DNA of 64,000 nucleotides from Synaphobranchus kaupii (Eukaryota > Chordata > Actinopteri > Anguilliformes > Synaphobranchidae). The stretch is taken from NCBI GenBank assembly GCA_029718625.1, contig CM056387.1, positions 34,944,888 through 35,008,887 on the forward strand. The letters are read 5' to 3'. Within the stretch, counting starts at the first letter, position 1, and the number at the start of each line of letters is the position of its first letter. The position numbers were made by a program, and so were the translations under genes. This document shows, piece by piece, positions 48,663-64,000 of this stretch. The notes under the pieces are model-generated. The model was not told the DNA's origin, ran no database searches, and saw only the letters and a program-made list of their open reading frames with translations.

Positions 48663-50691
48663 TGGGCTTCATAGAGGATTCCTTAGGAGCAGCGATGCAG
48701 CAGAACTGGTGAGAGCTGGATCCCTCGCTATTACGTAAGAGAGAGAGAGAGCGAGAGAGAGAGAGGATGGGGTTGAGCAAAGGGAGGTTTGGAGAACACT
48801 GTTTTGCACTGGGGGGTTTTGAATGAGAAATCGTTCACAGCCCGTCTTAGAACACGTCAAACAAACAAGAGGGCTAATTCAGAAATTAATGGAAGATTTA
48901 CACTGAGCCAAAGAGAGGAGCAGGTGATGATGAATTGAGAGAAAATGAGGAGGGATGGAGACAGAGAGAGAGGGGGGGGATTGAACCTTGAGTAAAATCT
49001 GGAGAGTGATTAAGCCTGCACCAGTGAGTCTGTGCTGTAGTGGAGGAGGCTGGCTGGAGGGTGGAGGGAGGAGGGTGTGTCGTGGGGGCGGAACTGGGGG
49101 GCCATTTTCTTCTTGCTGAGTCCCTGTTGAGTCTTCACTGTTTTGGGTCTTCTACCGACCCAGACCATTTTGTTTAAAGAGCTTAGCTGTGGGGAGGAGA
49201 GGCCCGTTGTAATCCTCCGCTGGGTGACTGGTGCCGGGCCGGCGGTGGCATGCCGGGCCGGCGGTGGCATGCCGAGCGGTGCGGTCAGGGCTCGGTGCGA
49301 GTGACGCCTTCACTCGCTAATGGCAGCCAGGAGGCGAGAGGGAGATGTTGATTTGGCAGAGAGGAGAGAACTGCAGGATTACGATGAGCTCACTCCTCCT
49401 CCCGTCCTCCTTACCGCGCTCTGCCAGCCCCCCCCCCCCCCCCCCCCCCCCCCCAATCAAGAAACACACCCAACCCCAGTCACTCTGCCTGAATGGTGAA
49501 AAATCACCAATCACATTCTGTCAATTTAAATATGCATTCATTTTCTTTGAGATTCACAGCCTGTAATTAACCATTCGGCGGTCAAAATGGCCCACAACAG
49601 AGAAAAGGTTAATGTTCTGGTTTCCTAACAATATTATATAAAATATTCACGTCAGTGTTATACAGTACAGTGCACTGCTAAAAAAAAACTAAAAAAAAAC
49701 GTGTGAGTGAAAGAGTGCAATATTAGGGCTGTGTTTTATTCTGAAATGGCCGTCATGGCGTATAGAGTAATATATTTGGAGTGGCAGTTGAGAGTGCGGG
49801 TGCCGATGTTAATGGGTTCAGGTGCGGTATGAGGTCTGTGTGCATGTTTCTCGCCGTTTGTTTATAGTCTCCTCTATGGACTGCATTCCCGCTCTCAGCT
49901 CAGCAGGGGCGGCTCCATGGAGCCAAGATGGAAGATGGCTGATTCAATAAAACCTAATTGGATGTTTTATTTGTCGAGGAAATGAACTGGGTTTGCCCGC
50001 AGAGCCGCGGCATCGCGCGCATTTCTTTTCCGACGGTTGTTTAGCGTGTGCCGCGGCCTCTTGCCGCGCGTCGCGTGCACGGAGGCTGGAAGCCGCTCGG
50101 CTCCGTGACGCACGGACGCCTTGGTGTGTGAAACAGGGGAAACGGCGGAACTCTGACTTCACACAGGATGGAAGAGTGTCAGCGTTCCTGCTGTCAGTGA
50201 TATAGGAGATCAGTGACACGGAGTGCACACACACACACACACCACACACGTACACGCCCACAACACACATACACACACACGAACATGTACACACATAAAT
50301 GTACGAACATGTACACACATAAATGGGCCCACACACACATACATGCTCGCACACACATACATGCAGACACATGTACGTGGAAACACACGCGCTCACACAC
50401 GCGCTCACACACGCGCTCACACACACGCGCTCACACACACACGCTCACACACACACACACACACACCACACACACACACACGTACTGCCACTTATTTTTC
50501 CAGCTGATCAGTGGGCTCAGTGTAATCTGACTGTGTCATGCTGTGTATAGCAGTGCATTGTTTCAGAGCTGAACTAAACCTCCGTGTTTGTCTGTCCTGC
50601 CTTTCTCTCTCCCCTCTCTCATTCTCTCTCTCTCTCTCCGATCTCTCATTCCGTCTCTCTCTCTCATTCTCCTCTCCTTCCTTCTCTCCAG
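48663..50691. other. upstream of gprc5b; CpG-rich patches, possible first exon
   Basis: 49180-49310 has a doubled GCCGGGCCGGCGGTGGCAT. 49424-49454 is a long C run. 49990-50130 is CpG-rich and could be a promoter or non-coding exon of gprc5b. 50222-50485 is AC-rich. The final 100 bp is CT-rich and leads to the gprc5b acceptor. Confidence 0.45.
50222..50485. repeat. (AC)n-rich compound microsatellite
   Basis: Interrupted CA repeats with motifs ACATGTACACACATAAATG (twice) and CGCTCACACA (several copies). Confidence 0.93.
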
Positions 50692-50697
50692 CTAGCG

Positions 50698-54346
<3,649 letters not shown>

Positions 54347-56305
54347 AGGAGGGGGTAGGAAGAGGAGAAGAGGAGAAGGGTCTTGAAACAGGGGGCCATT
54401 TGGAGGGGGAAGCTTTTTTTCTGGGTACCAACAGGGACCCGTGAAGTGCCGTGTGCAGAGAGACAGAGGAAAGCACGGATGCCATTCACACTGCTGGGTG
54501 AGACTGGGACAAGGCTGGGACTCGGGAATCGGAAAACACGGGACTGGAGAATCGGGACTCAGCACTCGGGACTTGGGTTGTGGGTTTTGGGATCCGGGAT
54601 TCTGGGAGGGGAGGGGAGGGGGGCGGAGCTCAAAGGACAAGGTAAAAGTTAAGATGCGCCAGAAAGTTTAGTAACTCGCTGCAGGCAAGATTTGGTTTTT
54701 ATTTTCTCCTTTTTAAAACGTCGGGAAACTGTGTTAGGCAAGAGCAGCATTTTAGAAGTCAGGAGGTTGATAAATACTTCCACTTTTTATCGTTTTTTTT
54801 TCACTGATATAAAAGTGGTAATAATCTCCAAATGAGTTTCAGTTTACAACATCACAAATGGAATAATACTGTGGAAGATAAACTTTTGTGGTTTTGACTG
54901 GTTCTTATTTCTGAAGAAACCCATAATGATAATATAGTGCAGTTTTAAACAGTAGGAAATTAGCATCCAAAGCCATTTCATTTTCTTTTAGCCTAAGAAA
55001 CAGTTCTGGCCACTTTGCAGTAGAAGGCTAATTTGAAATCTGTCCCCGTTACTCACACCTACCAGGGACACACTGACCCTTAACCCCTGACCTCAGGGGA
55101 ACATGTTTCCTCCCAAAGGAGCAGATTACAGGTAAACACACCTGATCCTCACCTAAACCACCAGTGAATTCAACCTGAATCTCATAACCCCAGATCTGAC
55201 GTCCAGTCCACACAGCATGTCTCTAGAAGGTGTGGACCCACAGACTGTTAAGATGGGGTGGACTGTTGGGTGTCAGGGGAAATGCCTCAGCTCTCCACTT
55301 CCTGTTCCAGAGATAAGCGGGGCAGCTGTTGATCTTCTGAAACCAGGAAGGGCCCTGAATCTGAGCCTCATTGTTTTTTCTTCTTCTGTGGTCTGACCAT
55401 AAGGAGACCAAGTAGTGGATTCAGCCGAGAAACAGGGTGTGTGATCCGGACTGCTGAAGCCGGTTTCTAATACAAAAAAAATTATCAGGCCTATCTGACC
55501 GCTGACCACGTGGGGGGTGGGAGGGGTGGGAGCAGACTGAGGCCTGTTTTCAGGGTCCGATCATGATAAAACACAGCGAGAGCCCGGGACGGTGGGGGGG
55601 ATTATAGCCAAAAGCCAAAAGCAAAAGGGTGTCGGTGAACTGTGAATCTAGAGGGCCATCTTCTGCCCCTTTCACAGGGGAGGCTGGTGTAAGGCTTGTT
55701 TTTCAAGATCGATTAAGTTTGTCGGCTATACTCAGTATCACCTATCTCCAGTATTCTGCCTCACGGTGCCTACTGTGGTGGACGCAATTTTATCCACTGC
55801 AGATTAACATCACTCATTTTGACAACGAGATCGGGACCCATTCAATCTCTCCGTTCGTCACAATGAGATTGGAGAACAGTTTTCATCTTAAAACCAGGTT
55901 TCTGCTGATAGCTAAGATGTTTTTTAAGTAGTACAAGACGGCAGAGCCACCGCATTAGACAATTATCGAGATGAAAGGCACCAGCTGCTAACGGGCGGTC
56001 CTTTATTTAAAAGAGCAAGCTTGCTAATCGTGCAAACCAGTCAGAAACAGGTTTGGGATCATTAGGAAATGAAGGTCTGTTCCCTTCTCCCCACCCACCA
56101 TTGTCCTCCATCGCTTGTGATTTGCAGGGTTCATATTAAAATGCTGTTAACACTGTCTGTAAGGACATTAAAATGGCTGCTTGGACTGGAGGAAGCAGTC
56201 CTCGAGATAGTCGCTTCCCAACTTGCGACTCACTGGACAGCTCCCTTAAAGTAACAGCAGTTCCTCCTCTTTACCATTAGGTGGCAGCGACCAGAAAAAC
56301 AGCTG

Positions 56306-56597
56306 GGGCCACGTGTATAAAACTCTGAGTAAAAGAATGCGTAAAAGAACGCTCAGGGTGAAAGTCGGAAATCTGCTTAAAAAAAGTTTAGCATTTTCTA
56401 CCACTGCCTTTCTGTCACGGTGTCACCATATCACACGGACCCCAGACATTGCGTACGTATGGTGTCCATCGTGTGCAGAGGTACGCAGATTCTCACAGCA
56501 CGTGTTATACATCTAAATTTCTGCGTGGAAACTGGCTTACGCAGCTTTCTGAGGGCATTTTTCTGCTCAGCGCTGTTTATACATGTGGCCCCTGGTC
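56306..56597. mobile_element. MITE with GGGGCCACGTGTATAAA ends
   Basis: GGGGCCACGTGTATAAA on the left is matched by TTTATACATGTGGCCCC on the right, about 290 bp apart. No coding. Class not certain. Confidence 0.75.
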
Positions 56598-58014
56598 TGT
56601 CCAGTTCTTGTTTGTTGGTTTCGTTTAACTGAACTGTGGCTTTATAGCGGCGGTTCACCTGCACTGTACAGAGGGGCCGCAGAGGGGCGCTGACCATTCT
56701 CACGGAAACGCAGAAGGCTTTTTCCCGAGCCGCCCCGGTATCTCGTGAGAGAGAGAGAGACTGTGCTTTGAGAGGCTGCGTCTACTGTGAAAGATAATGT
56801 ATGGATTTGTGTGCGGTCTTAAAGGACGTACGATGTACAATGAGGGAACGGTGTGGAAGGATGAGGGCAGCACTGTAATCGAGACCCAGTTTCTGTGAGA
56901 GACAACGCCCTCCTGGCAACCAAATACTGTACCACCGTCTGTACCACCGTTATTATAACACAACGTACTCTCGATTCTCTTCGTGCCATTAGAATCCCTG
57001 TGTTTCTCCCAGTACACTTTCACTAGATAACCATTTCAGATTCAGTTCAACTGTAGTGGTTGTGAATTTTTTTTAATTATCTTAGATTAAAAAAAAAAAC
57101 TAGTCCACCAAATGTACACTACCCTTGCTAATATAAACTACAGTTATGTTTTTCATTTTATGTGTGACTGGATTGCTGTTCATAAAATGTTTGGTTGCTT
57201 TTTTTGTTGTTTGTTTTTGAGGAGTTGTCTCTTTTTATATATATATCTATATATAAAACATATTTAAAATTCTGTAAATTTGCAGGAATAAATATAGTCA
57301 TGTTTTTATTTAGATTTATGGAATCATGGAAATATTGGTATATATTTCAGAAAGATATGAAACTAAAGGTTTTTGTACATTTGAGCGTGGCCCAGGTACA
57401 GTGAATCTCATATCTCCATTTAATGTTCTACTCTGGACAGACACATCAATAGATTTACATAAATGACGTGTTTGTTGCGTATTGATTATTGGGTAGTTGT
57501 GAGGTCTTTTTTGCACTTTATGTGTCTGACTGTATGTGCTGATGTGAAAAACAGTGACCAATCCCCTGGTCAGTAGCTCCACCCCCCCGTCAGTACTGCG
57601 AATCTGAACCACAAGACAAAGTTCAGAACCAGGTCCCTATCGGGAGAGGTCCCTCGAGTAGGTTTTGGTGGATCTTGACAGGCCCACCTGCCTTTATTTT
57701 TCCTCAAATTGAGACGGGTTAATCAGGATGTTTCCTGACTTAGATGGCAAAAAGATTTGGGCTGGGAAATGTGCCTTTGTTTTTCCCCAAAAGTGCACAC
57801 AAACATGTGTTCTTGTCTCTGTGCGGTTTTAACATTGAAAGAGAAACAAGTATACTGCTGAGATGAAAAGAATCTGAGAAATCCCTCACTAAAACCATTT
57901 CAGCGACAGGATCTACTCTTTCCAGAGAGCAGATCTTTTTGGGTGTGTTTTTCAAATTGTGGTTGGCATATTACAGGACCATGAATGCTTCAGATACAAG
58001 ACAAAATCCTCCAA

Positions 58015-58200
58015 GCCTACTCATAAGACCTACAGCACCATAGTAATAACTGTCAAACTAATAAGCTAACTACCTATATGGCCTACAGCACAATAGTATT
58101 GAATAAAACTAGTTAGCTAGCTACCCATAAGGCCTACAGCAACCATAGCAAAGACTGTCAAGCTAGTTAGCCAACTACCAATAAGACCTACAGCATTGCA
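58015..58200. repeat. 60-70-bp imperfect tandem repeat (3 copies)
   Basis: Repeated segments with CATAAGACCTACAGCA, CACCATAGTA, ACTGTCAAACTA and TTAGCTAGCTACC in the same order three times. Confidence 0.85.
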
Positions 58201-59337
58201 CTGCATGGCATCTGCTAACGGGCGCCACATCTAAACCTACACCAGTGAGTGCACTGATCCTATGGTTTGGGCCCATATTCATAAAGCATCCCAGAGCAGG
58301 AGTGCTTATCTTGGATCAGTGTCACCTTTTAGTGCACAATGGATAAGCTTAGGACATAGACAGGGGAAATCCCAACCTGAATCAGCACCCTTACTCTCAC
58401 ATACTTTGAGTACGGGTCGAAGACTGACCCTCATGCTCTGGGTTAACTGTGCATCCGGCAGACCTGACTATAGCCTGGCCCTTCTCTTCTACACTGGTCT
58501 ACTGACCGTCAGTACTGGTCACCAGTGACTGATTGTTGTTTTTCCAACAAAAGCGTTTTTTGGTCCAGTGCTTCAGCTTGTGCAGTACCTTTGTCTCTTA
58601 TACCAGTAGTGGACCCACCCAGAGAGGCAGGTGAACTCCGTGTCCGTGCATGCAGGCCTAGACTTGTACTGGAGTTAAACCTGTCTCTTAACAAGTCGAC
58701 TTACACATGGTCACCTGGTCACCACCGATCACGCTGCATCCCAACGTTTACCCCCCGCCCCCCGCCCCCACCTCCTCCTTCCCCCACTATGATTTTTTCA
58801 TCAAATGCTAATTGTTTGTATTATATCAAAATGAGTATTTTATGCAGTTGTGTGACAAATTGAAGACTTTTCAGCGTGCACTGGTAATGTCAGTTCTTTT
58901 TTTAAATGTCATTAACAAAAAGCCTGGAAACTCTTATTTAAGAGGGCCCTAGTTCAGTCTGGGACCTAGCAGAATTTAAAGTGGCCCCAATACTCAAGTC
59001 TGTGGACTAAAATATCTTAAGACAAGAAAAAAAAAAAAAAAATCTGCATAGTTGTTACCACCATATTTATAAAAAAGTGAGGCAAGATTTGCACATAATT
59101 TGTCACGTTGTATTTTTCTGAACCACACATTGGGAACTCACCTCCTACCCAGGATTGTCAGGTCCTTGTCCTCTCACTCCTCACTATTCTCGCCTCTGGA
59201 CTGTCCCAAGTGGGGCAGCTGACGGGGGTGGTGTTGGTTCACGACTGTGACGCAGCATGCCAATGTATAGCTTGTTTCCCCTAATAGGAAAAAAAAATAA
59301 AAAATTCTGTTTCTGTAACAACTTCAGACAAATGTTC

Positions 59338-59343
59338 AATAAA
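59338..59343 (+). terminator. candidate gprc5b polyadenylation signal
   Basis: AATAAA in TGTTCAATAAAATGTCATCT followed by TTTGTAG and a GT-rich stretch. Confidence 0.45.
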
Positions 59344-59362
59344 ATGTCATCTTTGTAGTTTA

Positions 59363-59953
59363 CAGTCTTGACTTGTCCTGATTTTTGTTTGAAAAGCAGG
59401 GGGTTGGACAGCTACCTGCCAACCGGACATTATCGTTTATGGCTCTCATAAATTCTATGGGTTATAAATTCTAAATGCTCTTAACTTTCAGAATTGCAGT
59501 TTGTGCTAGCATTTTAATAAGCATTAAGCGATTTCTCCTCATTATGAATCCAAAACACCATTGGAATGACATCTTGTATTTACAAAAGTTGGGTCGTTGT
59601 GGCTTAATGATTGAGCATATTATTACTGAGATTTTGTTGAAGAGTGTGAAACAGAAAGATAAGGAGAATATCTAAATAAATAAATAAGGAGGTATTTCTG
59701 CAATTGCAAAATGATGTCCAAAAACCCTATAACAATTAATTTTTCACAATTACTTGAAAATGGAGCCAAAACATTGTGCTACATTATACGTTCTCTGATG
59801 TGCATAGCGCTAGCACACTACTAGTCCTCCCAAAACAAACTTATATTGTGTGACATTGCTTTGATGGATCTTTGTCAGTTTCAGGAGAACCAATACTGCA
59901 CAAGAGCTATACACTTTCCCCTTGCGTGATCTCTGCATAGCCTAAGATCCAGG
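59363..59953. other. intergenic, nothing seen
   Basis: AT-rich unique sequence without a supported exon. Confidence 0.55.
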
Positions 59954-60370
59954 TACAGCTCTGGAAAAAATTAAGAGACCACTGCAAAATTATCAGTTGT
60001 CTTGTTGTTATTTTGGTTCTGTACCTTTGAGTTTGAAAGGATACACTGACAATGAGGTTGAAGTGCAGACATATATTGTTGGGTCACAGACATCAGGAAG
60101 TCATGGCATGCAAAGGCGATGCGACCAAATATTAAAAATGATTACCTTATTCTACATTACATTAAACTGTCCAATATTTTTTGATGCCCAAAAATGGGGG
60201 GGACTATGTACAAAATGTTCTATAATTTCTAAACGGTTCATCCGATATGGATGAAAATACCCTCAAATTACGCTGACAGTCTGCACTTCAACATCAGTCT
60301 GCAATTCAAGCTTCAACAACGAGACAACTGATAATTTTGCAGTGGTCTCTTAATTTTTTCCAGAGCTGTA
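59954..60370. mobile_element. Tc1/mariner-type non-autonomous element
   Basis: Ends TACAGCTCTGGAAAAAATTA and TAATTTTTTCCAGAGCTGTA are perfect inverts. The inner arms AGAGACCACTGCAAAATTAT and ATAATTTTGCAGTGGTCTCT extend the repeat to about 48 bp. TA dinucleotides lie at both ends. The interior holds the same transposase 3' remnant as the element at 24623-25398 (CAGACATCAGGAAGTCATGG). Confidence 0.9.
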
Positions 60371-61814
60371 CATGTTTTGCAAAATTGCGTTGGCAATGTC
60401 ATTTACCTGGAGAATTTGGAAGCAAAAAAAAAAAAAAAGTGTGTAAAAATGTGTGTGTGCATGTGTGTAGATTCAGAGTGGGGCTGCGCTGATGGGTAAA
60501 CACCATTTCCAGTAAATCAATAGCTCCGCGCGCTTAAACGTGATCCAATTTCAGGGCGGCCAAACCATTCCCCAGTCCCCTATCAGTTATCATCTGAATG
60601 AAATGATCTGCTTTATTGCCTCTCAGAACACCAGTGCCAGCTCTCACTGTGCCCTGGAGAATCATACAGGCACAGTCTCTCCCTCTGCTGAAGGGGCTGG
60701 ACCGCGCCACTGGTGCTGCTACAGGATTGGCTCGGGCAGCTGTCCATCACCCCTTCTGCCCTATACGTCACAAGCTTCAGTCAACTGCTGATGGATGAGG
60801 AGGAGAAGGCAGTTTTGTCAGTTTCTGCTGAACCATTCAAGATGCTTCTGTTTCAAATAAACTGATCCAGGATCAGCTCACTCTCTCCAAACCAAATCCA
60901 TTTGGGTAAAGGCCTGGCTACTGGTCCAGTACATGGGAATTTAAAAACTTTAATGAGCGAGAGCAAGCGCACTGAGCTACAACAGGAGCACTTGACTGTT
61001 TCAGCCAAATTGCAGGGCCAAAACAATCCCATTTATTGCTATGACCATTATCCAAGTCAGTAAACAATATAACGCAACACTCTATTGTAATTTTATCCCT
61101 TTATTTCTGTCATTTTAACGACTACACGGAGCAAAACAATATTACAAGAGGGAATGGACAAGTAACTGCTGCAAGAGCAAACCAATTATCGTTTCTGTCG
61201 ACTTTATGGGATCGGTGCAGTTTGAAGCCTGCGTGATTGGGGAAGGTTTTGAGGTTGTTTTTTGCAGCATCAGGACTGGAGTCGCGGTTTCAGGTGACAG
61301 ACGGAACGATGGCAGCTGGAGGACACTGAGTCTATCACGTCTCTCCAGGCCTTTGTCCGAAGCCACGGAGTGAGCTCCAGAGGTCACAGTCTTTTGGAGA
61401 GTGCTGGTCTCCTTTTGGTTTCAAGTTCCAGGTCAAGAGAGCGCGTGTGTGTGTGTGTGTGTATGCGTGTGTGTGCGTGTGCGCGTGGTGGAAGGGGGGG
61501 GTCACTGTTTCCGGACAAACAGGAAAATGGGTTATGGTGATAAGCTCAGTCTGACAGGAATGGCCTTCACTCTCTTTCAACCCATCCCCCCCTCACGCCC
61601 CTTTTAGAGGGAAGATTCCTTGCCAAATGGCCTATAATAGCCTTCATTACATGGTCCCACTTTATTAGAAGGCCTGTACAAAATGGTTAATCATTACTGT
61701 GACTTGTTTTGTATGACCTTTAGTAGCCTTTGAGAAAATACATTAGATGGTGAATAGGCAGTTGATGTGTAATAAACATCCATGAATACAGTACATAGTA
61801 CAGTACATGGAGAG
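60371..61814. other. intergenic, nothing coding seen
   Basis: Includes an A run (60425-60438) and a GT-rich stretch (61445-61490). Open frames are short and without a family. Confidence 0.5.
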
Positions 61815-62548
61815 TTTTAGTGTGTCATTATTAGTGCACAGTGTGCCAACAATATTAGTGTGTCATTATCAGTGCATAACGTGCTAACAGTATCAGTGTA
61901 TCATTATCAGATCTTAGCGTGCCATCAGCATCAATGTGCGATTATCAGGATGTAGCATGCTAACAGTATCAATGTGCCATTATCAGTATGTAAGATGCTA
62001 ACAGTATCAATATGCAATTATCAAGAAGTAGCATTCTAACAGTATTAACGTGCCATGATCAGGACGTAGCATGCTAACAGTATCAATGTGCAATTATCAG
62101 GACGTAGCATGCTAATAGTATCAGTGTGTCATTATCAGAGTGTAGTGTGCCAACAGTATCAACGTGCCATTATCAGGAAGTAGCATGCTAACAGTATCAA
62201 TGTGCCATTATCAGGACATAGCATGCTAACAGTATCAGTGTGTCATTATCAGAGCGTAGTGTGCTAATGGTATCAGTGTGTCATTATCAGAGCGTAGTGT
62301 GCTAATGGTATCAGTGTGTTATTATCAGAGCGTAGTGTGCTAATGGTATCAGTGTGCCATTATCAGAGCGTAGTGTGCTAATGGTATCAGTGTGTTATTA
62401 TCAGAGCGTAGTGTGCTAATGGTATCAGTGTGTTATTATCAGAGCGTATTGTGCTAATGGTATCAGTGTGCCATTATCAGAGCGTAGGGTGCTAATGGGA
62501 TCAGTGTGTTATTATCAAAGCGTAGTGTGCTAATGGTATCAGTGCATC
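61815..62548. repeat. 38-bp minisatellite (about 19 copies)
   Basis: The unit is GTGCTAATGGTATCAGTGTG followed by TTATTATCAGAGCGTAGT. Left copies are more divergent (AGGACGTAGCATGCTAACAG). It ends about 70 bp from the next coding exon's stop codon. Confidence 0.95.
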
Positions 62549-62615
62549 AGCTTGTGCACGGCGCACTCTCAGTCAGGTAGCGGCCTTGTCTACCGCAGCA
62601 TTTCGGGGCAGAGCG

Positions 62616-62869
62616 TTAAGCGCTCTGCAGGGAGGGAGAGAACGCGACTATGTGCTCGGCCGGCGCCAGGGACTCGGTGCTCTGCGTCGTCGGGGCCAGC
62701 GAGTCCCCGCTCTGCGCAGACGGGGTGAGGGCCTCCATCGTCTCCGCGGTCAGCTGCACGGTCGGGGACTGGACGACGGTGCTCCGGGGGGAGGGGGACA
62801 GCACCATGATGGACACCCCCGAGCTGTTGGGCTGAGAGGGTTCGGCCTGCTCCTCAATCTCCAGTCCAA
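62616..62869 (-). CDS. terminal coding exon of an unidentified gene
   Basis: On the minus strand a T-rich tract and TTGCCTCAG precede an open frame of 84 codons ending TAA (plus-strand 62616-62618). The protein reads GLEIEEQAEPSQPNSSGVSI, then MVLSPSPRSTVVQSPTVQLT, and ends AEHIVAFSPSLQSA. It has a Ser/Thr/Pro/Gln-rich composition with a loose repeat (AETMEAL, SAQSGDSLAP, TTQSTESLAP), as in disordered tails of nuclear or signalling proteins. High third-position GC and a good acceptor favour coding. I do not recognise the family. Upstream exons would lie beyond 64000. The opposite strand is also open for 61-95 codons, so some doubt remains. Confidence 0.5.
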
Positions 62870-64000
62870 CTGAGGCAAAAAAAAAACAAAAAAAAAACAA
62901 AACAGTAATCTACCCGTCTGGGAAACACTTTCACACACAATCACTTACTGCACCAGTCCATGTTAGCCATGAATGCGGGACTAAGCCCATCTGATGTACA
63001 ACACGGGAACAAGAACACACAGGCACAGGAAAATCAGTAACAGAGATGAAACACCTAGCTGTAAAAACGGCGGTAAAATATAACCAAGCAATAACCTTTA
63101 TGTGCATAACAGTCATCCCTGGAGACACACTGAACATCACAATAATAAGAACATCAAATATAAGCAAATATAAGCGAACAATAAACTTTACACAGGACGT
63201 GTTTCGCCTAACAATCATCCCTGGATACGTTGTGAATATCACAATAATATGCGAATCAAGGCTAGCAATTCGCCCAAAAAGCAACCGTCATGCAAATCTG
63301 TACAAACAGATATGTCTGCATACACACAGACACATTGAACAAATATGAACAGGTTTCTCTCGGAAAAGAGATTTTAATCTCAATGACAAAAAGTACAGTA
63401 TAAATAACGAATAAATACACAAACAACTGAACAGTTATACCTACATACGTACATACGTCATACTAATTTGCACTGCAAAACAGACTGCATGTATACCCCA
63501 CAGGAATGATGCCCCTACATATGTACATCATTCTAATTTGCATATGAAGTGTAAATATGTATGAACATCATATTGCAGTAATGCGCACCTTAAACCTAAA
63601 AATAATCCTAATGGACGAATATCAAATCTAGGGCCTGTGATCCCTACAAACATACATCACAACAATTAGCACAAGAAACGAAACAATTACACCTTCATAC
63701 TTATGTGCGTCATACTAACTCACACATAAAACTAAACGTTTACCTCGTTTACATATGCAAATCATACAAATGCAACAAAACAATTATACCTACATGCACT
63801 CATTTGCATATAAAACTGAACAATTATCTCTACATATGTAAATTGTACATTGTAAATAAGTACCATAAACCATAATGATATGAATATGCATGTCTATGTG
63901 AGTAACACCAGTCCTGAGCTCTCCCTGGCCTGCACGTAAAGACATTTTTCTGGAACATTCTCTGAGCAGTGAACAGTGAGCCAGAGATACAGGGAATTTA
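62870..64000 (-). other. probable intron of the minus-strand gene, degenerate repeats
   Basis: 63060-63260 contains a doubled block (CATCCCTGGA, AACATCACAATAATA). 63400-63860 has loose 50-60-bp repeats with CCTACATAYGTACAT and ATTTGCAT. 63355-63412 is a copy of the dispersed repeat at 33340. No exon seen. Confidence 0.45.

Larger units (their letters stand above)
54347..59362 (+). other. probable gprc5b 3' UTR and downstream
   Basis: No further exon seen. The best polyadenylation signal is AATAAA at 59338-59343 followed by T/G-rich sequence, which would give a UTR of about 5 kb. A shorter UTR is possible. It contains a MITE (56306-56597) and a 60-70-bp tandem repeat (58015-58200). Confidence 0.4.

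Noticed and set aside
43131..48780. Minus-strand frames of 600-1870 codons (THCYCTPLHTATAHHYT repeats)
   Set aside because: By-product of a 23-bp tandem repeat; composition is fully explained by the unit.
62586..62873. Plus-strand frames over the exon at 62616-62869
   Set aside because: The minus strand has a strong acceptor and better exon structure; the plus frames lack splice sites.

Overview
The window is from a ray-finned fish nuclear genome, most likely a teleost. The evidence is interrupted vertebrate genes with GT-AG introns, Tc1/Sleeping-Beauty-type transposon remnants, tRNA-derived SINEs with the common fish/eel L2-type tail ending in (TGTAA)n, and very abundant minisatellites. The species cannot be named from this sequence. 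Two runs of exactly 500 N (6395-6894 and 32415-32914) look like fixed-size scaffold joins, so the order and distance across them are not proven.

Layout, left to right. 1-6394: no recognisable gene; CpG-rich patches and one 39-bp minisatellite. 6895-13107: a 5.5-kb 30-bp minisatellite followed by a 34-bp one. 13232-25776 (+): the last ten recognisable coding exons plus the stop codon of an L-type calcium channel alpha-1 subunit. These cover the segment after the EF-hand, the pre-IQ and IQ calmodulin-binding region and the whole C-terminal tail, and the best match is Cav1.4 (cacna1f). Nearly every intron carries a tandem array. The 3' UTR begins with a G-run minisatellite and probably ends after an AATAAA at 27293. 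28490-30087 (+): the first two coding exons of synaptophysin (syp), which also neighbours CACNA1F in mammals; exons 3 onward were not found. 30.1-43.1 kb: non-coding, with a decayed Tc1-like transposase, SINEs, foldback MITEs and CpG-rich patches. 43.14-48.66 kb: a 5.5-kb 23-bp minisatellite. 50698-54346 (+): the complete coding part of an orphan class C GPCR, best match GPRC5B, with a probable 3' UTR to about 59.36 kb. 61.8-62.55 kb: a 38-bp minisatellite. 62616-62869 (-): a probable terminal coding exon of an unidentified gene.

The genes are not an operon. cacna1f and syp are both photoreceptor/neuronal synapse genes (presynaptic calcium entry and a synaptic vesicle membrane protein), and their adjacency is the ancestral CACNA1F-SYP linkage. 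The clearest sequence-level oddities are: (i) an array of about 20 CAG|GTAAC splice-donor copies directly after one cacna1f exon; (ii) a 79-bp tandem duplication that copies a splice acceptor and the start of its exon; (iii) a roughly 370-bp near-perfect palindrome inside a Sleeping-Beauty-type element in the last intron; and (iv) about a dozen single-base reading-frame breaks in cacna1f and gprc5b, nearly all explained by one extra base in a short homopolymer, which points to consensus error rather than gene decay. I found no convincing new multi-gene system; the novelty lies in the repeat architecture of the cacna1f locus.
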